Source of the DNA: Bythopirellula sp.
GTDB taxonomy: Bacteria > Planctomycetota > Planctomycetia > Pirellulales > Lacipirellulaceae
DNA: 42,089 nucleotides
Direction of reading: 5' to 3'
Assembly (NCBI GenBank): GCA_028285205.1
Contig: JANQQA010000096.1
Coordinates: 1-42,089 of the forward strand
Shown: piece by piece, positions 32,382 through 40,726 of the stretch
Layout of the letters: each line of letters opens with the position of its first letter
How positions within the stretch are numbered: the stretch's first letter is position 1
Notes under the pieces: model-generated
Told to the model about the DNA's origin: nothing
What the model saw: the letters and a program-made list of their open reading frames with translations, nothing else
Databases searched by the model: none
Translations under genes and position numbers: made by a program

Positions 32382-33212
32382 TCACTTTCTCCAAAGAAGC
32401 AAGAATCCGTTGAGAATTCCGAACAGCGCGATTGTCGCTGGTTCGGGAACAAGTGTAACGGTCACAGTAGACCCGTCCTCGAAGAAGTCGCGTGTGTCAA
32501 TGTTTGGATCTGAGTTCAGGATGAAATCAAAATCCGTGCCCTCCACAAGGGTGCCAGTCAACTCAACGCCGCGTTCCAAGATCAAGGTCTTCACCCCCGG
32601 AACAAGCGTATCGAGCGGAGCGCCGTCCAGAAAAAACTCCGTTCCGAAAATGTTCACCTGACTCGACTCGCCGGCAAAAAAACCATCGCCATAGGTACCG
32701 CCTTTGATGTTCAACTCACCGTGGGCAGAAAGGATATCATTCCTTCCACCATCGATGTTGATCACGCTTCCAAAATCGCCGAGCACGCTGTTGGTGAATC
32801 CATCAGTGACATTCACGATGCTTCCGTCGCCTGCTCGGAGCGGGCCACCAACCGTACCACCGAAAATGTTCACAACGCTTCCTTGCTCCGCATTAACTTC
32901 TTCAATACTCCCTTGCTGCAAATTTATTTCGGTACCACTTCCCACAACAAAACCGAACAACGTGAACTCAGCCCCTACAACGTTAATCGTGCTGTCGACA
33001 GCCTCGACATTGGAACCGAAGTTGGCCCCCGGGTGAAGATTGACTGTCGCGTTTGGTCCGATCATGGCGGAATCCGGAATAACCGTAGGCGGCACATCGA
33101 TTACGCCCGTGAAGGAAGTACCAGCAGTAGCGCTCTGCCGATCTACACAGAGCAATACAAGGCAGGCAAAGAAGATTGCGGAAAAGTTCATTCTGGTCAG
33201 ATGCGATGGCAT
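32382..33212 (-). CDS. PEP-CTERM protein with repeated beta-helix-like strands
   Basis: This encodes 276 residues from an ATG at 33212, which follows CTGGAG; a later ATG at 33191 is possible. A signal peptide (MNFSAIFFACLVLLC) leads to a beta-solenoid-like region with repeated short coils: TVNLHPGANFGSNVEAVDS, EINLQQGSIEEVNAEQGSVV, VNIFGGTVGGPLRA, VNVTDG, VINIDGG and LNIKGGTYGDG. The tail is a PEP-CTERM signal: VPEPAT, then IALFGILNGFLLL, then WRK. It is expected to be exported and sorted by an exosortase; binding or structural function is unknown. The gene lies in the repeat-rich interval between the chemoreceptor and rnpB. Confidence 0.88.
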   Translation of the reverse strand: MPSHLTRMNFSAIFFACLVLLCVDRQSATAGTSFTGVIDVPPTVIPDSAMIGPNATVNLHPGANFGSNVEAVDSTINVVGAEFTLFGFVVGSGTEINLQQGSIEEVNAEQGSVVNIFGGTVGGPLRAGDGSIVNVTDGFTNSVLGDFGSVINIDGGRNDILSAHGELNIKGGTYGDGFFAGESSQVNIFGTEFFLDGAPLDTLVPGVKTLILERGVELTGTLVEGTDFDFILNSDPNIDTRDFFEDGSTVTVTLVPEPATIALFGILNGFLLLWRK

Positions 33213-33608
33213 GAAGCGAACTCCAGGTGACTGTGTGAATACTAAGTACTTTAACACCAACCCAATTGATCACGGAAACTGTCAGAAGTCAACCGAATGC
33301 ATCACTTGTTCGGATACACGGGATCCAAAATGGTCAATTTGGTACGTATTGCGAACCACAACATGGCAACTCGCGAAGGCGGCCAAGAATAGTGCTCGCA
33401 TCGCCCCCGTCGATCGTCGAAAATTGATGTCGCGTTTAGGACTTCGTGCTTGGTGCTTAGCTCAGCGAATGACATTGAGCCGGTTGCCGAGTTTCAATCC
33501 AATTCGCCGCGCAGACGCAGGTCGAAAACGACAATAAGCCGCGAGTTTTGCGGCATGGACATGTAGGAAACAGCGAGAATTCATGGATCGACTGAAGCGA
33601 GGTGCGTG

Positions 33609-33627
33609 CAAAAGTCGGTGACTTTTG
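33609..33627. repeat. Perfect inverted repeat
   Basis: CAAAAGTC (33609-33616) and GACTTTTG (33620-33627) pair perfectly around GGT. Confidence 0.55.
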
Positions 33628-33637
33628 AGCTAAAAAA

Positions 33638-33666
33638 TGCGTTTTCGAAAACCGAATGAAAACGCA
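33638..33666. repeat. Perfect inverted repeat with palindromic core
   Basis: TGCGTTTTC (33638-33646) pairs with GAAAACGCA (33658-33666); the bases TTTTCGAAAA at 33642-33651 form a shorter competing palindrome. It lies 11 bases after the hairpin at 33609. Confidence 0.55.
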
Positions 33667-33833
33667 AAAGTGTTTGGGCGCGTCTGGCTGTTGGTGGCCG
33701 GAGCGGTAAGCGATTGCAGACGCACGACTTATGGCATTGGCTCACGATCGAAGTTGCGCAACGTTGGGGGCAAAATCCGCGATCGCGCAGCGAGAGCCAA
33801 CGGCAAAACTATATAAGTGTGTGAGTTCACCAT

Positions 33834-33862
33834 AAGGATGGGCCTGCCGGCACCATCCTGCG
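33834..33862 (+). repeat. Palindromic repeat element, 3' half copy
   Basis: AAGGATGGGCCTGCCGGC followed by ACCATCCTGCG matches the 3' half of the full copies and is itself an imperfect hairpin (GGATGG with CCATCC). Confidence 0.65.
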
Positions 33863-34041
33863 TTATGCTATTGCCATTAGTCCGTTGGGATGGTTTACCC
33901 GAAGGTAACCCAGAGTGCGCGTTTTCGATGACGCGCTCTGCCGTCGGCCAAGAATCGTGATGGAACTGACCGTGGCGATTTCTACAATGGAGTGCTAGCC
34001 GTGGAAAGTTTGCGCCGTCAAACGCGGATGCTGAGCGGTCG
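33837..34041. repeat. Long diverged repeat, copy 2
   Basis: Similar to 29044-29250 over about 205 bases, with the core 33925-34005 matching 29134-29214 at 74 of 81 positions. It ends 180 bases before the rnpB 3' end. Confidence 0.75.
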
Positions 34042-34130
34042 GCAGGCGGGGCGACGCCCTGAGTTTTGCTTGCGCTTATTGACCGCCAGAAGCAGAAAAT
34101 AAGGGGTGCAGCGCACGGTTTTGCTCGATG

Positions 34131-34170
34131 AAAAAGCGCCGGCGTCACTGTGCAAAACCAGTCACGCCGC
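34131..34170 (-). terminator. Terminator-like hairpin downstream of rnpB
   Basis: On the minus strand GGCGTGACTG pairs with CAGTGACGCC (one mismatch), followed by GGCGCTTTTTC. It lies 52 bases past the end of the mature RNase P RNA. Confidence 0.6.
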
Positions 34171-34221
34171 CGATTAAGCGAGTTTCGGAGGAAACGAGGA
34201 AACACGGACTGCAGAAAAAAT

Positions 34222-34666
34222 CCCAAAGAGGACCTGTAAGCCGGGTCTTGTGCGACGAGTCCCTGACGGGGCTCGACGTGGCAATCATTCCTCTAGGACG
34301 GCAGTTGCCTGCCGCCTCAAGCGGTCTACCCGAGAGTCGTCGCGAGCCGGGCCGGCTCTGCTCTCTGTTTGACCTTGCACCGAGTGGGGTTTACCTAGCC
34401 AAGCGAGTCACCTCGCCTGCTGGTGCGCTCTTACCGCACCATTTCACCATTGCCTGTGAGGCTATGGGCTGTGGGCGATGAGCTGCGGGGCAACCAAACC
34501 CAAAGCTCAGCGTCCACAGCCCACAGCCACCATCGGCTGTATCTTTTCTGTGGCACTTTCCCTAACCTCGCGGCCGGTGGACGTTATCCACCACTCTGCC
34601 CTGCGGTGCCCGGACTTTCCTCCCGCAGCAGTAGGTGCTGCCGGCGATTACCCGGTCCTCTTTGGG
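34222..34666 (-). ncRNA. rnpB: RNase P RNA
   Basis: The minus strand carries the conserved core of bacterial RNase P RNA: GGAAAGTCCGGGC near the 5' end, a CAGGGCAGAGTGGTGGATAA segment, AGGTTAGGGAAAGTGCCACA, AATGGTGAAATGGTGCGGTA, AGAGCGCACCAGC and TAAACCCCACTCGGTGCAAG. The ends pair as helix P1: CCCAAAGAGGACC (34654-34666 on the complement) with GGTCCTCTTTGGG (34222-34234), 13 perfect base pairs, followed by a run of T. The length of about 445 is greater than the roughly 380 of the E. coli RNA; part of the excess is a long hairpin at about 34460-34533 in the P12 position. It cleaves tRNA 5' leaders as a ribozyme. Open frames crossing it are not genes. Confidence 0.95.
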
Positions 34667-34749
34667 ACGAACCTATTGTATCATTCATGGGACGCCATTG
34701 GCGACATGACACTTACTCACTCAGATAGATTCACGATCGGAGCTCCCAG

Positions 34750-35379
34750 ATGCGCTACTTGCCCTTGCTGCTTTGCCTATTTATGACGACCCCAGTCTCG
34801 GGACAGAAACTCAGTCCTCTGGGTTCGCCATGGAAGTCCCTGTTCAACGGCAAAGACCTGACTGGCTGGGACAAGATCGGCAACGAAAAATGGGTCGTTG
34901 AAGACGGGGCCATCTACGGGGCAGGCGTCACCAAAGAATACGGGTACCTCGCCACGCAAGACACCTACCAAGATTTTCACCTGTCGTTGCGATTCAAATG
35001 CGAAGCAGGCGGCAACAGCGGCGTCTACCTGCACACCAGCTTCGAACCTGGCACAGCCACCGTGACGGCCGGCCGACAGATTGAGATCGATCGCAACATC
35101 GGCCACCACACCGGCGGCATCTACGGCGACGGCAAGGGCTGGATCGCCTGGCCCGCCCCCGAGCTCGAAACCGTCATCAAGCCGTACGACTGGAACGACC
35201 TGTTGATCAAAGTCGAGGGCCGCCGCTATGTCGTCCATCTCAACGGCGAGCAGATGCTCGACTTCACGTATCCCAACCCCGGCGCGAAGGACGGCGTGAT
35301 CGCGTTGCAACTTCACTCCGGCGGGCAGGGCCGAATGCGGTTCAAGGATATCTGGGTGCGAGATCTATCGCCTGAATGA
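34750..35379 (+). CDS. DUF1080 secreted protein (3-keto-disaccharide hydrolase family)
   Basis: This encodes 209 residues, including a signal peptide (YLPLLLCLFMTTPVSG). The domain shows the family sequence LFNGKDLTGWD near the start, WVVEDGAIYG, FHLSLRFKCEAGGNSGVYLH and the closing LQLHSGGQGRMRFKDIWVRD. DUF1080 is a concanavalin-like beta-sandwich widespread in planctomycetes and now linked to 3-keto-glycoside hydrolysis or carbohydrate binding. The length is that of a single-domain member. It begins 84 bases upstream of (divergent from) the rnpB 5' end and converges on the PBP4 gene, with 16 bases between stops. Confidence 0.93.
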   Translation: MRYLPLLLCLFMTTPVSGQKLSPLGSPWKSLFNGKDLTGWDKIGNEKWVVEDGAIYGAGVTKEYGYLATQDTYQDFHLSLRFKCEAGGNSGVYLHTSFEPGTATVTAGRQIEIDRNIGHHTGGIYGDGKGWIAWPAPELETVIKPYDWNDLLIKVEGRRYVVHLNGEQMLDFTYPNPGAKDGVIALQLHSGGQGRMRFKDIWVRDLSPE

Positions 35380-35395
35380 ACCGGGCGGCCGAACT

Positions 35396-36670
35396 CTAAT
35401 CTGCACGATACTTCGCCAAGGTGCGCCAGACTTCTTGACGCAGTGAGAAAACGGGCTCCGCTGAACCGATGAATCCGTTCGCCAGCAGCGAAAACGCGAG
35501 CTGCCGTCCTTCGAGCGTTGTAAGATAGCCAGAAATCGTCGAAACACCGCTCATTCCGCCAGGTTTCGCTCGGACGAGTGTTCGTTTTTCGCCTGGTCGA
35601 GTTTCCACTGCGTAAGCAGGCAGCGAGGTGTAGAAGGTTTGGTAGTGGCGATGTCGACGCATGAATTGCAAGAGCTTTACCGACGAATCGGCACTGATGA
35701 GGTTGTAGCGCGAAAGGCCTGAGCCATCGACCAGTCGGAACGATTCCGGCTGCAGCCCTGCCGTCTTGTGCAGCCAGTCCGTGATCCAATTTGCCCCGTG
35801 CGACCAGTTGGGCTGACGATGTCCGTTGGCGATGGCGATCTCGTGCAACAACACCTCCCCGACGGCATTCTCGCTGACGTGGTTGAAGTGCTTCAGTGCC
35901 GGCGCCAGTGGTGTGCCCGCGTAGCGAATCGTGCGCTGCTTGCCTTTCGTTTCAACACGTCGAGGTGATGCGAAGGCTACGCCTCGCGACTTGAGTAGTT
36001 TGGTGAACTTCTGGGCGATCGCTTGCTGGGGATCGGAGAACGCGCGGCGCACTGGGTCGCCATCGTCGTCAAACTTGCCAGGTATCGGTTCGACGTTGAA
36101 GTCAAGCATCAGTGGCGTCACCCGCATGTTGAAGTAATACGGCTGATCGTCCCACATCCAGCCGGGGCCAAGTTGAACTTTGCTGTAGCGTGAGTTGTCG
36201 ACTTCGACTTTGCCGCGGATCGTGGTAACTTGCCATTCGCTGGCCACTCGTTCTGCCAATAATTTAAGGTCGGCCGTCGAGAGCATGGCGTTGCCGCCAC
36301 CTACGAGTTTGAGATTCCCGAGGACTTTGCGTGTCGATTCATTAACTTGGGCGACAACTCTCGTGGGAAAAGTGTGTTGTGGGTCGAACGTATCCAGTGC
36401 GCATGCCGACGTGTAGATCTTCAGATTCGACGCGGGCGTGAACAGGCGTTCGCCGAAGCGATCGTAGAGCACTTCGCCGCTCTTCAAATCGACGACCTTC
36501 AGGGCGACTGTTGTGCGTCGAGCAGTCGCGTCGGTGTCGAGTACCTCGTCGAGCGACTGTTCTAGCTGTTGACTGTCTAGCGCGTAAACGATCTGCGTTG
36601 GCAGCAGCGAGAGAGTCAGCACGAGCGGGACTATTTTCAAAGGTGGCACAACAGACCTCAGATCGATCAC
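35396..36670 (-). CDS. dacB: D-alanyl-D-alanine carboxypeptidase/endopeptidase (PBP4, S13 family)
   Basis: This encodes 424 residues. A signal peptide (KIVPLVLTLSLLPTQIVYA) leads to the serine-protease-type site: S81-N-L-K84 in LFTPASNLKIYTSA, S266-E-N268 in NHVSENAVGEVLL, and K369-P-G in VRAKPGGMSGVSTISGYL, where proline replaces the threonine of the usual KTG. These are the three motifs of S13 penicillin-binding proteins, which trim the peptide stem of peptidoglycan. The presence of a PBP4 agrees with the finding that planctomycetes make peptidoglycan. The start overlaps the upstream radical-SAM stop by 4 bases, so the two are translationally coupled. Confidence 0.93.
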   Translation of the reverse strand: MIDLRSVVPPLKIVPLVLTLSLLPTQIVYALDSQQLEQSLDEVLDTDATARRTTVALKVVDLKSGEVLYDRFGERLFTPASNLKIYTSACALDTFDPQHTFPTRVVAQVNESTRKVLGNLKLVGGGNAMLSTADLKLLAERVASEWQVTTIRGKVEVDNSRYSKVQLGPGWMWDDQPYYFNMRVTPLMLDFNVEPIPGKFDDDGDPVRRAFSDPQQAIAQKFTKLLKSRGVAFASPRRVETKGKQRTIRYAGTPLAPALKHFNHVSENAVGEVLLHEIAIANGHRQPNWSHGANWITDWLHKTAGLQPESFRLVDGSGLSRYNLISADSSVKLLQFMRRHRHYQTFYTSLPAYAVETRPGEKRTLVRAKPGGMSGVSTISGYLTTLEGRQLAFSLLANGFIGSAEPVFSLRQEVWRTLAKYRAD

Positions 36671-37644
36671 TCAGACTCGCGGTAGTTCTTCCCTTGCCAG
36701 CTGTCGCGGCGCTCGAACTCTGCTTCGATTGCCAGTTTCACGGCCGGTTTGTCCAGGCACCAGTCGGGCCCAATGAAGTAGTCCGGGGGTGCGTCGCCGC
36801 TGATTCGCTCGACAACCATCGTCGGAGGTAACAGTTCCAGGAAATCAACGACCGTCCGTACGTAGTCATCTTGCTGCATGAGTTCGACCTCACCGGCAGC
36901 AATTTGCTCGGCGAGTTTTGTATTCTTAACACAATAGAGATTGTGCAATTTGACTGCATTGATGTTCACTCTTGCCAGCTCACGTGCGGTCGCGAGCATA
37001 TCCTCGTGCGATTCCCCAGGCAGTCCGAGGATGGCATGGGCGCAAATCTCAATGCCGCGTCCGCGACTTCGCTCAACCGAATCAAGGAACGAGTCGTAAT
37101 GCTCCCCGCGATTCATCCAGTCGAGTGTCCGGTTGTGAATCGTCTGCAGACCATACTCGACGGATAGATACGTTCGCTGGGCGAACTCTTCCAGCAAGTC
37201 GAGCACCTCGTCTGGTACGCAATCGCTGCGGGTGCCAATAGCCAATCCGACAACTTGCGGATGGGAAAGCGCTTCTTCGTACAGTGGTCGGAGGACGTCG
37301 ACCGGTGCGTAGGTGTTGGTCGCGGGTTGAAAGTAGGCCAAGAACGTATTACAGTTCTTGTAACGCAAGCGCATCCGCGCGATACTCTGGTCGATTTGCC
37401 CTATAATTCCGGCGCGGGGCAGGCGCCGGCTGGGGCTAAAGCTGCGATTGTCACAGAACGTGCAGCCGCCCTTGGCGACCGTACCGTCCACGTTGGGGCA
37501 GGTAAAACCCGCATCGACGCTGACTTTCTGGATTCGACGCCCAAATTGCTGCCTGAGGGCGAAATTGTAGGCAAAATAGCGCAGCCCGGCCGTCCGCCAA
37601 GCTGGCTCTAAACCTCTATCAGATAGGTAGTTAGTTGACGACAC
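36667..37644 (-). CDS. Radical SAM protein, YhcC family
   Basis: This encodes 325 residues. The iron-sulfur cysteines appear as C49-x11-C61-x2-C64 in FTCPNVDGTVAKGGCTFC, the pattern of the TIGR01212 (YhcC-type) radical SAM group. Later SVEYGLQTIHNRTL and ILGLPGESHEDML are the usual SAM-domain segments. The N-terminus RYFAYNFALRQQFGRRIQK also matches the family. The reaction is not established. Its stop overlaps the PBP4 start by 4 bases, giving a two-gene operon on the minus strand. It is divergent from the FHA gene at 37797, with 152 bases between the starts. Confidence 0.93.
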   Translation of the reverse strand: MSSTNYLSDRGLEPAWRTAGLRYFAYNFALRQQFGRRIQKVSVDAGFTCPNVDGTVAKGGCTFCDNRSFSPSRRLPRAGIIGQIDQSIARMRLRYKNCNTFLAYFQPATNTYAPVDVLRPLYEEALSHPQVVGLAIGTRSDCVPDEVLDLLEEFAQRTYLSVEYGLQTIHNRTLDWMNRGEHYDSFLDSVERSRGRGIEICAHAILGLPGESHEDMLATARELARVNINAVKLHNLYCVKNTKLAEQIAAGEVELMQQDDYVRTVVDFLELLPPTMVVERISGDAPPDYFIGPDWCLDKPAVKLAIEAEFERRDSWQGKNYRESE

Positions 37645-37796
37645 AGAGCTATTTGCGTAGAGTGGACAGTTGGCCAGGGGAGGTCGCTCGACATGGCCAG
37701 ACTTGCGTCAGCCCCCATCATTTGGTCGTTTTACTTACGCGGCAATCATTTTTTTCATTCTGGGGCAAAGTTCTATCTTCGCAAGAGTCAACTCAC

Positions 37797-38294
37797 ATGT
37801 TCGGTGAACTTATTCCACAAGGAGGTGGAGATCCAATCCCTCTCCTGAAGAAACAGCTGCTCGTAGGACGTCGCGAAAGTTGCGACATTGTCCTCCGCTT
37901 TGCCAACGTCTCTGCCCACCATTGCCAACTCTTTGTGAACGGCGGTTACTGGTACGTTCGCGATATGCAGAGCCGCAATGGCGTGAAGGTCAACGGCATC
38001 CGCGTGCAAGAGAAACGCATCGGCCCCGGCGACAAAGTGTCGGTTTCGAAGCACAACTACTCGCTGGAGTACTCACCTGCTGATCTCGGAGCTGTCGGCC
38101 CTCCGCCACCGGAGGATCTGCCTGCAGAGATCATGACCGAGTCACTTCTGTCGCGAGCCGGGTTGCGTTCGAGCAAAGCTGGGGAGAAGAAACTGCCACC
38201 AAAGCGTGACAAGCGCAACGACAGCGGATTCCGCCGATACGATATTTTGGACAACAGTGCCGGCCAGATCGACTCGCCCGACAAACCCGTTTGA
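37797..38294 (+). CDS. FHA domain protein
   Basis: This encodes 165 residues from the ATG at 37797; the frame is open upstream but without domain character. The FHA fold covers residues about 1-92: VGRRESCDIVLRFANVSAHH with the phosphothreonine-binding G24-R25, S39 and H42, then RDMQSRNGVKVNGIRVQEKR with N61-G62. The tail is charged and disordered (Pro/Glu then Lys-rich). It should bind phosphothreonine peptides, probably targets of Ser/Thr kinases, which are abundant in planctomycetes; no kinase gene is in the window. A strong terminator follows, so it is not co-transcribed with rsgA. Confidence 0.92.
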   Translation: MFGELIPQGGGDPIPLLKKQLLVGRRESCDIVLRFANVSAHHCQLFVNGGYWYVRDMQSRNGVKVNGIRVQEKRIGPGDKVSVSKHNYSLEYSPADLGAVGPPPPEDLPAEIMTESLLSRAGLRSSKAGEKKLPPKRDKRNDSGFRRYDILDNSAGQIDSPDKPV

Positions 38295-38376
38295 GTCCTC
38301 AGTCGAAAATGATTGACCGGCACCATCGGCCCGATCACTTTCGGCTACACCGCCACTCAACGATGCCCATTCAACT

Positions 38377-38411
38377 GGGAGCAAACGTTCATCGCGTTTG
38401 CTCCCTTTTTT
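38377..38411 (+). terminator. Rho-independent terminator
   Basis: GGGAGCAAACG (38377-38387) pairs perfectly with CGTTTGCTCCC (38395-38405) around a 7-base loop, followed by TTTTTT. It lies between the FHA stop and the rsgA start. Confidence 0.95.
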
Positions 38412-38438
38412 GTTGACCAGCTAGCAGTTGACCGTGCG

Positions 38439-39572
38439 ATGGCAAAGAAGAAACGTAAGCTGCGAGCCAACTTCCGCAAGAACCGCAACATTCGCACTCG
38501 CGACAACGATCTGACGCGATCCTTTGACCGCGATCGCGAGGCCGCCCACGATCTCGAAAGCGGCCAGAGTGTAACTGGCAAGGGGGCACTCACTCGGAAG
38601 CGCACCGTTGCCGGTGCCGAGGTTGTAGAGGACGCCACTGGAGAGATCGTCCTGCCAGCAATCGATCCAGCGGTATGTCGTCAAGGTCGCGTGCTGCGGG
38701 TGCAGGGGCTGGTCAGCATCGTGCAGCAGGAGGACGGCAAACTACGTCAATGCGCCACGCGGCGGTTGCTCAAGACGCTAAGCACCGATCAGCGGCACGT
38801 CGTTGCGGCGGGCGACCGAGTTTGGTTTCGCCCTGAGGGGGAAGAGGAAGGAATCATCGAACGCGTCGAACCGCGACACGGAGTGCTGTGCCGTACCAGC
38901 CGCAAGCGTCAGCACGTGCTTGTCACAAACCTCGATCAGGTGCTGATCGTCACGAGCGCCGCTGAACCGCGGCTCAAGCCCAATCTGCTCGATCGCTATT
39001 TGGTAACTGCGGAGAAGGCGGGGATCCAACCGATTGTCTGCATCAACAAGGTCGACTTGGTCGATCCGGCAGACGTTCAGCTGCTGGTCGGTGTTTACAG
39101 CCAATTGGGCTATCGTGTGTTAATGATCTCCGTTCACGAAGGCTGGGGAATCGCCGAGGTGCAACGTCTACTCAAAGGTCGCGAGACCGCCGTCACCGGA
39201 CAGAGCGGTGTTGGTAAGTCGAGTTTGCTCAACGCCATTGAGCCGGGCCTTGAACTCCGTGTTCAGACGGTCAGTAGCGAATCTGAGAAAGGTCGCCACA
39301 CGACCACAACTGCGGAACTCATACCGCTTTCCGGCGGTGGGTTTGTCGTCGACACGCCCGGCATCCGACAGTTTCAACTTTGGGATGTCATTCCCGAAGA
39401 AGTCGCTGGCTACTTCCGCGAGCTTCGCCCCTATGTTAGCCACTGCCGCTACCCCGACTGCACGCACACGCACGAGGAGCCATGCGCCGTGAAGGACGCA
39501 GTGGCTGACGGCTACATCGACGTGCGGCGCTACGAGAGCTACCTGCAAATCCACGCCGGCGACGACGCATGA
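38439..39572 (+). CDS. rsgA: Small-subunit-dependent ribosome-assembly GTPase RsgA
   Basis: This encodes 377 residues from the ATG at 38439, which gives the lysine- and arginine-rich N-terminus usual for RsgA. An OB-fold part (about 80-150) precedes the circularly permuted GTPase domain: N203-K-V-D (G4) comes first, then G254-QSGVGKSS (G1) and D305-TPG (G3). The C-terminal zinc-binding segment has C336, C341, H343 and C349. The protein helps mature the 30S subunit. The terminator upstream ends 27 bases before the start, so its promoter must lie very close to the gene or within the FHA gene. Confidence 0.95.
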   Translation: MAKKKRKLRANFRKNRNIRTRDNDLTRSFDRDREAAHDLESGQSVTGKGALTRKRTVAGAEVVEDATGEIVLPAIDPAVCRQGRVLRVQGLVSIVQQEDGKLRQCATRRLLKTLSTDQRHVVAAGDRVWFRPEGEEEGIIERVEPRHGVLCRTSRKRQHVLVTNLDQVLIVTSAAEPRLKPNLLDRYLVTAEKAGIQPIVCINKVDLVDPADVQLLVGVYSQLGYRVLMISVHEGWGIAEVQRLLKGRETAVTGQSGVGKSSLLNAIEPGLELRVQTVSSESEKGRHTTTTAELIPLSGGGFVVDTPGIRQFQLWDVIPEEVAGYFRELRPYVSHCRYPDCTHTHEEPCAVKDAVADGYIDVRRYESYLQIHAGDDA

Positions 39573-39596
39573 GAACATCTCACGTCGTTCTGCGTA

Positions 39597-40658
39597 TTAT
39601 CGCGGCGTGAAATCGACCGTCGTCTCCAGCTGCGAGGCGAAAGTCGACAGTAGGTCGGCACACATGTCTATGTCGTGCAGCGAGATCATCTCGACGGCAC
39701 TGTGCATGTAGCGGTTTGGTACGCTCACCAATCCAGCCGCGACACCCGCGCGCGTGAGTTGGATCGCATTGGCATCGGTGCCGGTTCCGCGACCGATTGC
39801 ACCCCATTGGCACGGAAGATCGGCCTCGTCCGCCGCGTTTCGCAGTCGTTCGACCACGATTGGGTTCATATTCGGTCCACGATACACCACCGGCCCGCCG
39901 CCCAGTTTAATATCGCCTTCCTGATTCTTGTCGATCGTAGGGCAGTCGGTCGCGTGGGTCACGTCGACCGCGATGCCGACGTGCGGGTCGACGCCAAAGG
40001 CGCTGGTATGGGCGCCGCGCAGTCCGATTTCCTCCTGGACGGTCGCGACCGCATAGAGCGATACCTGCAAACCTTTCGCCTTCGCCCGACGCAAGGCTTC
40101 GATGCACACCCAGAGTCCCGTCTTGTCATCCATGCCAGGCGAATTCGCCATGCCATTCCGCATTTCCTGATAGCCGAGTTCCAACGTCACTGGATCGCCG
40201 ATGCGCACAGCCTTACTGGCTTCGTCCTTGTCTTTGGCCCCGATGTCTAGCCATAAGTCTTTTGCTTTGACGACTTGCTTACGCTCATCTTGATCAAGCA
40301 AATGAATTGCCTTGCGTGCGATCACCGCGGGAATCGGACCGTCTTCCGTGTAGATCGTCATGCGCTGCCCGATCAGTTGCTGCGGGTCCCAGCCACCAAT
40401 CGTGTTGGTGTAGATGAAACCATCTTCGCTGATGTGCGTGACGAGCAACCCAATTTGATCAGCGTGCCCGGCAAACATCACGCGCACATCACACCCTGGA
40501 TTGCAACAGGCAATCACGTTGCCGTGAAGATCCGTTCGCACTTCGTCGGCGAACTCGCCGACGTACTGTCGCACCAGTTCCTGGACCGGTTGCTCGTAAC
40601 CTGATGGGCTCGGCGTTTCGAGAATCTGCTGAAAGAACTGTTTTGCGGCAGCTTCCAT
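39597..40658 (-). CDS. M42 family metallo-aminopeptidase
   Basis: This encodes 353 residues. The two-zinc site is readable: H65 and D67 in MFAGHADQIG, D177/D178 in SPGMDDKTGLW, E209/E210 in TVQEEIGLRG, D232 in IAVDVTHA and H319 in RYMHSAVEM. These match M42 aminopeptidases and the related endoglucanase-like (FrvX) proteins that form dodecameric TET particles. The likely role is cytoplasmic peptide breakdown. Its stop is 24 bases from the rsgA stop (convergent). It starts 68 bases downstream of the VOC gene on the same strand. Confidence 0.95.
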   Translation of the reverse strand: MEAAAKQFFQQILETPSPSGYEQPVQELVRQYVGEFADEVRTDLHGNVIACCNPGCDVRVMFAGHADQIGLLVTHISEDGFIYTNTIGGWDPQQLIGQRMTIYTEDGPIPAVIARKAIHLLDQDERKQVVKAKDLWLDIGAKDKDEASKAVRIGDPVTLELGYQEMRNGMANSPGMDDKTGLWVCIEALRRAKAKGLQVSLYAVATVQEEIGLRGAHTSAFGVDPHVGIAVDVTHATDCPTIDKNQEGDIKLGGGPVVYRGPNMNPIVVERLRNAADEADLPCQWGAIGRGTGTDANAIQLTRAGVAAGLVSVPNRYMHSAVEMISLHDIDMCADLLSTFASQLETTVDFTPR

Positions 40659-40726
40659 CTTGTTTCATCCTTTGATTTGTGAACTTTAGCAGCAGCGACA
40701 TTGCTGCGGCTGTTTTGCGAACCGAG

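Larger units (their letters stand above)
33213..34221. other. 1-kb gene-free region with hairpins and repeats
   Basis: No credible gene is seen. It contains two perfect inverted repeats (33609-33627 and 33638-33666), a half copy of the palindromic repeat (33834-33862), the second copy of the long repeat (33837-34041) and the rnpB terminator (34131-34170). It probably holds the promoter of the PEP-CTERM gene at 33212. Confidence 0.6.

Noticed and set aside
29044..34041. A CRISPR array or complete insertion sequence as the source of the repeats
   Set aside because: The repeats are not regularly spaced, have no transposase frame and no target-site duplications that I could see.
33729..34226. 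A minus-strand open frame of 165 codons
   Set aside because: It crosses the repeat copy and the rnpB terminator and has no domain.
34128..34786. Overlapping plus-strand open frames
   Set aside because: They lie across the RNase P RNA gene, whose conserved core and P1 helix explain the sequence.
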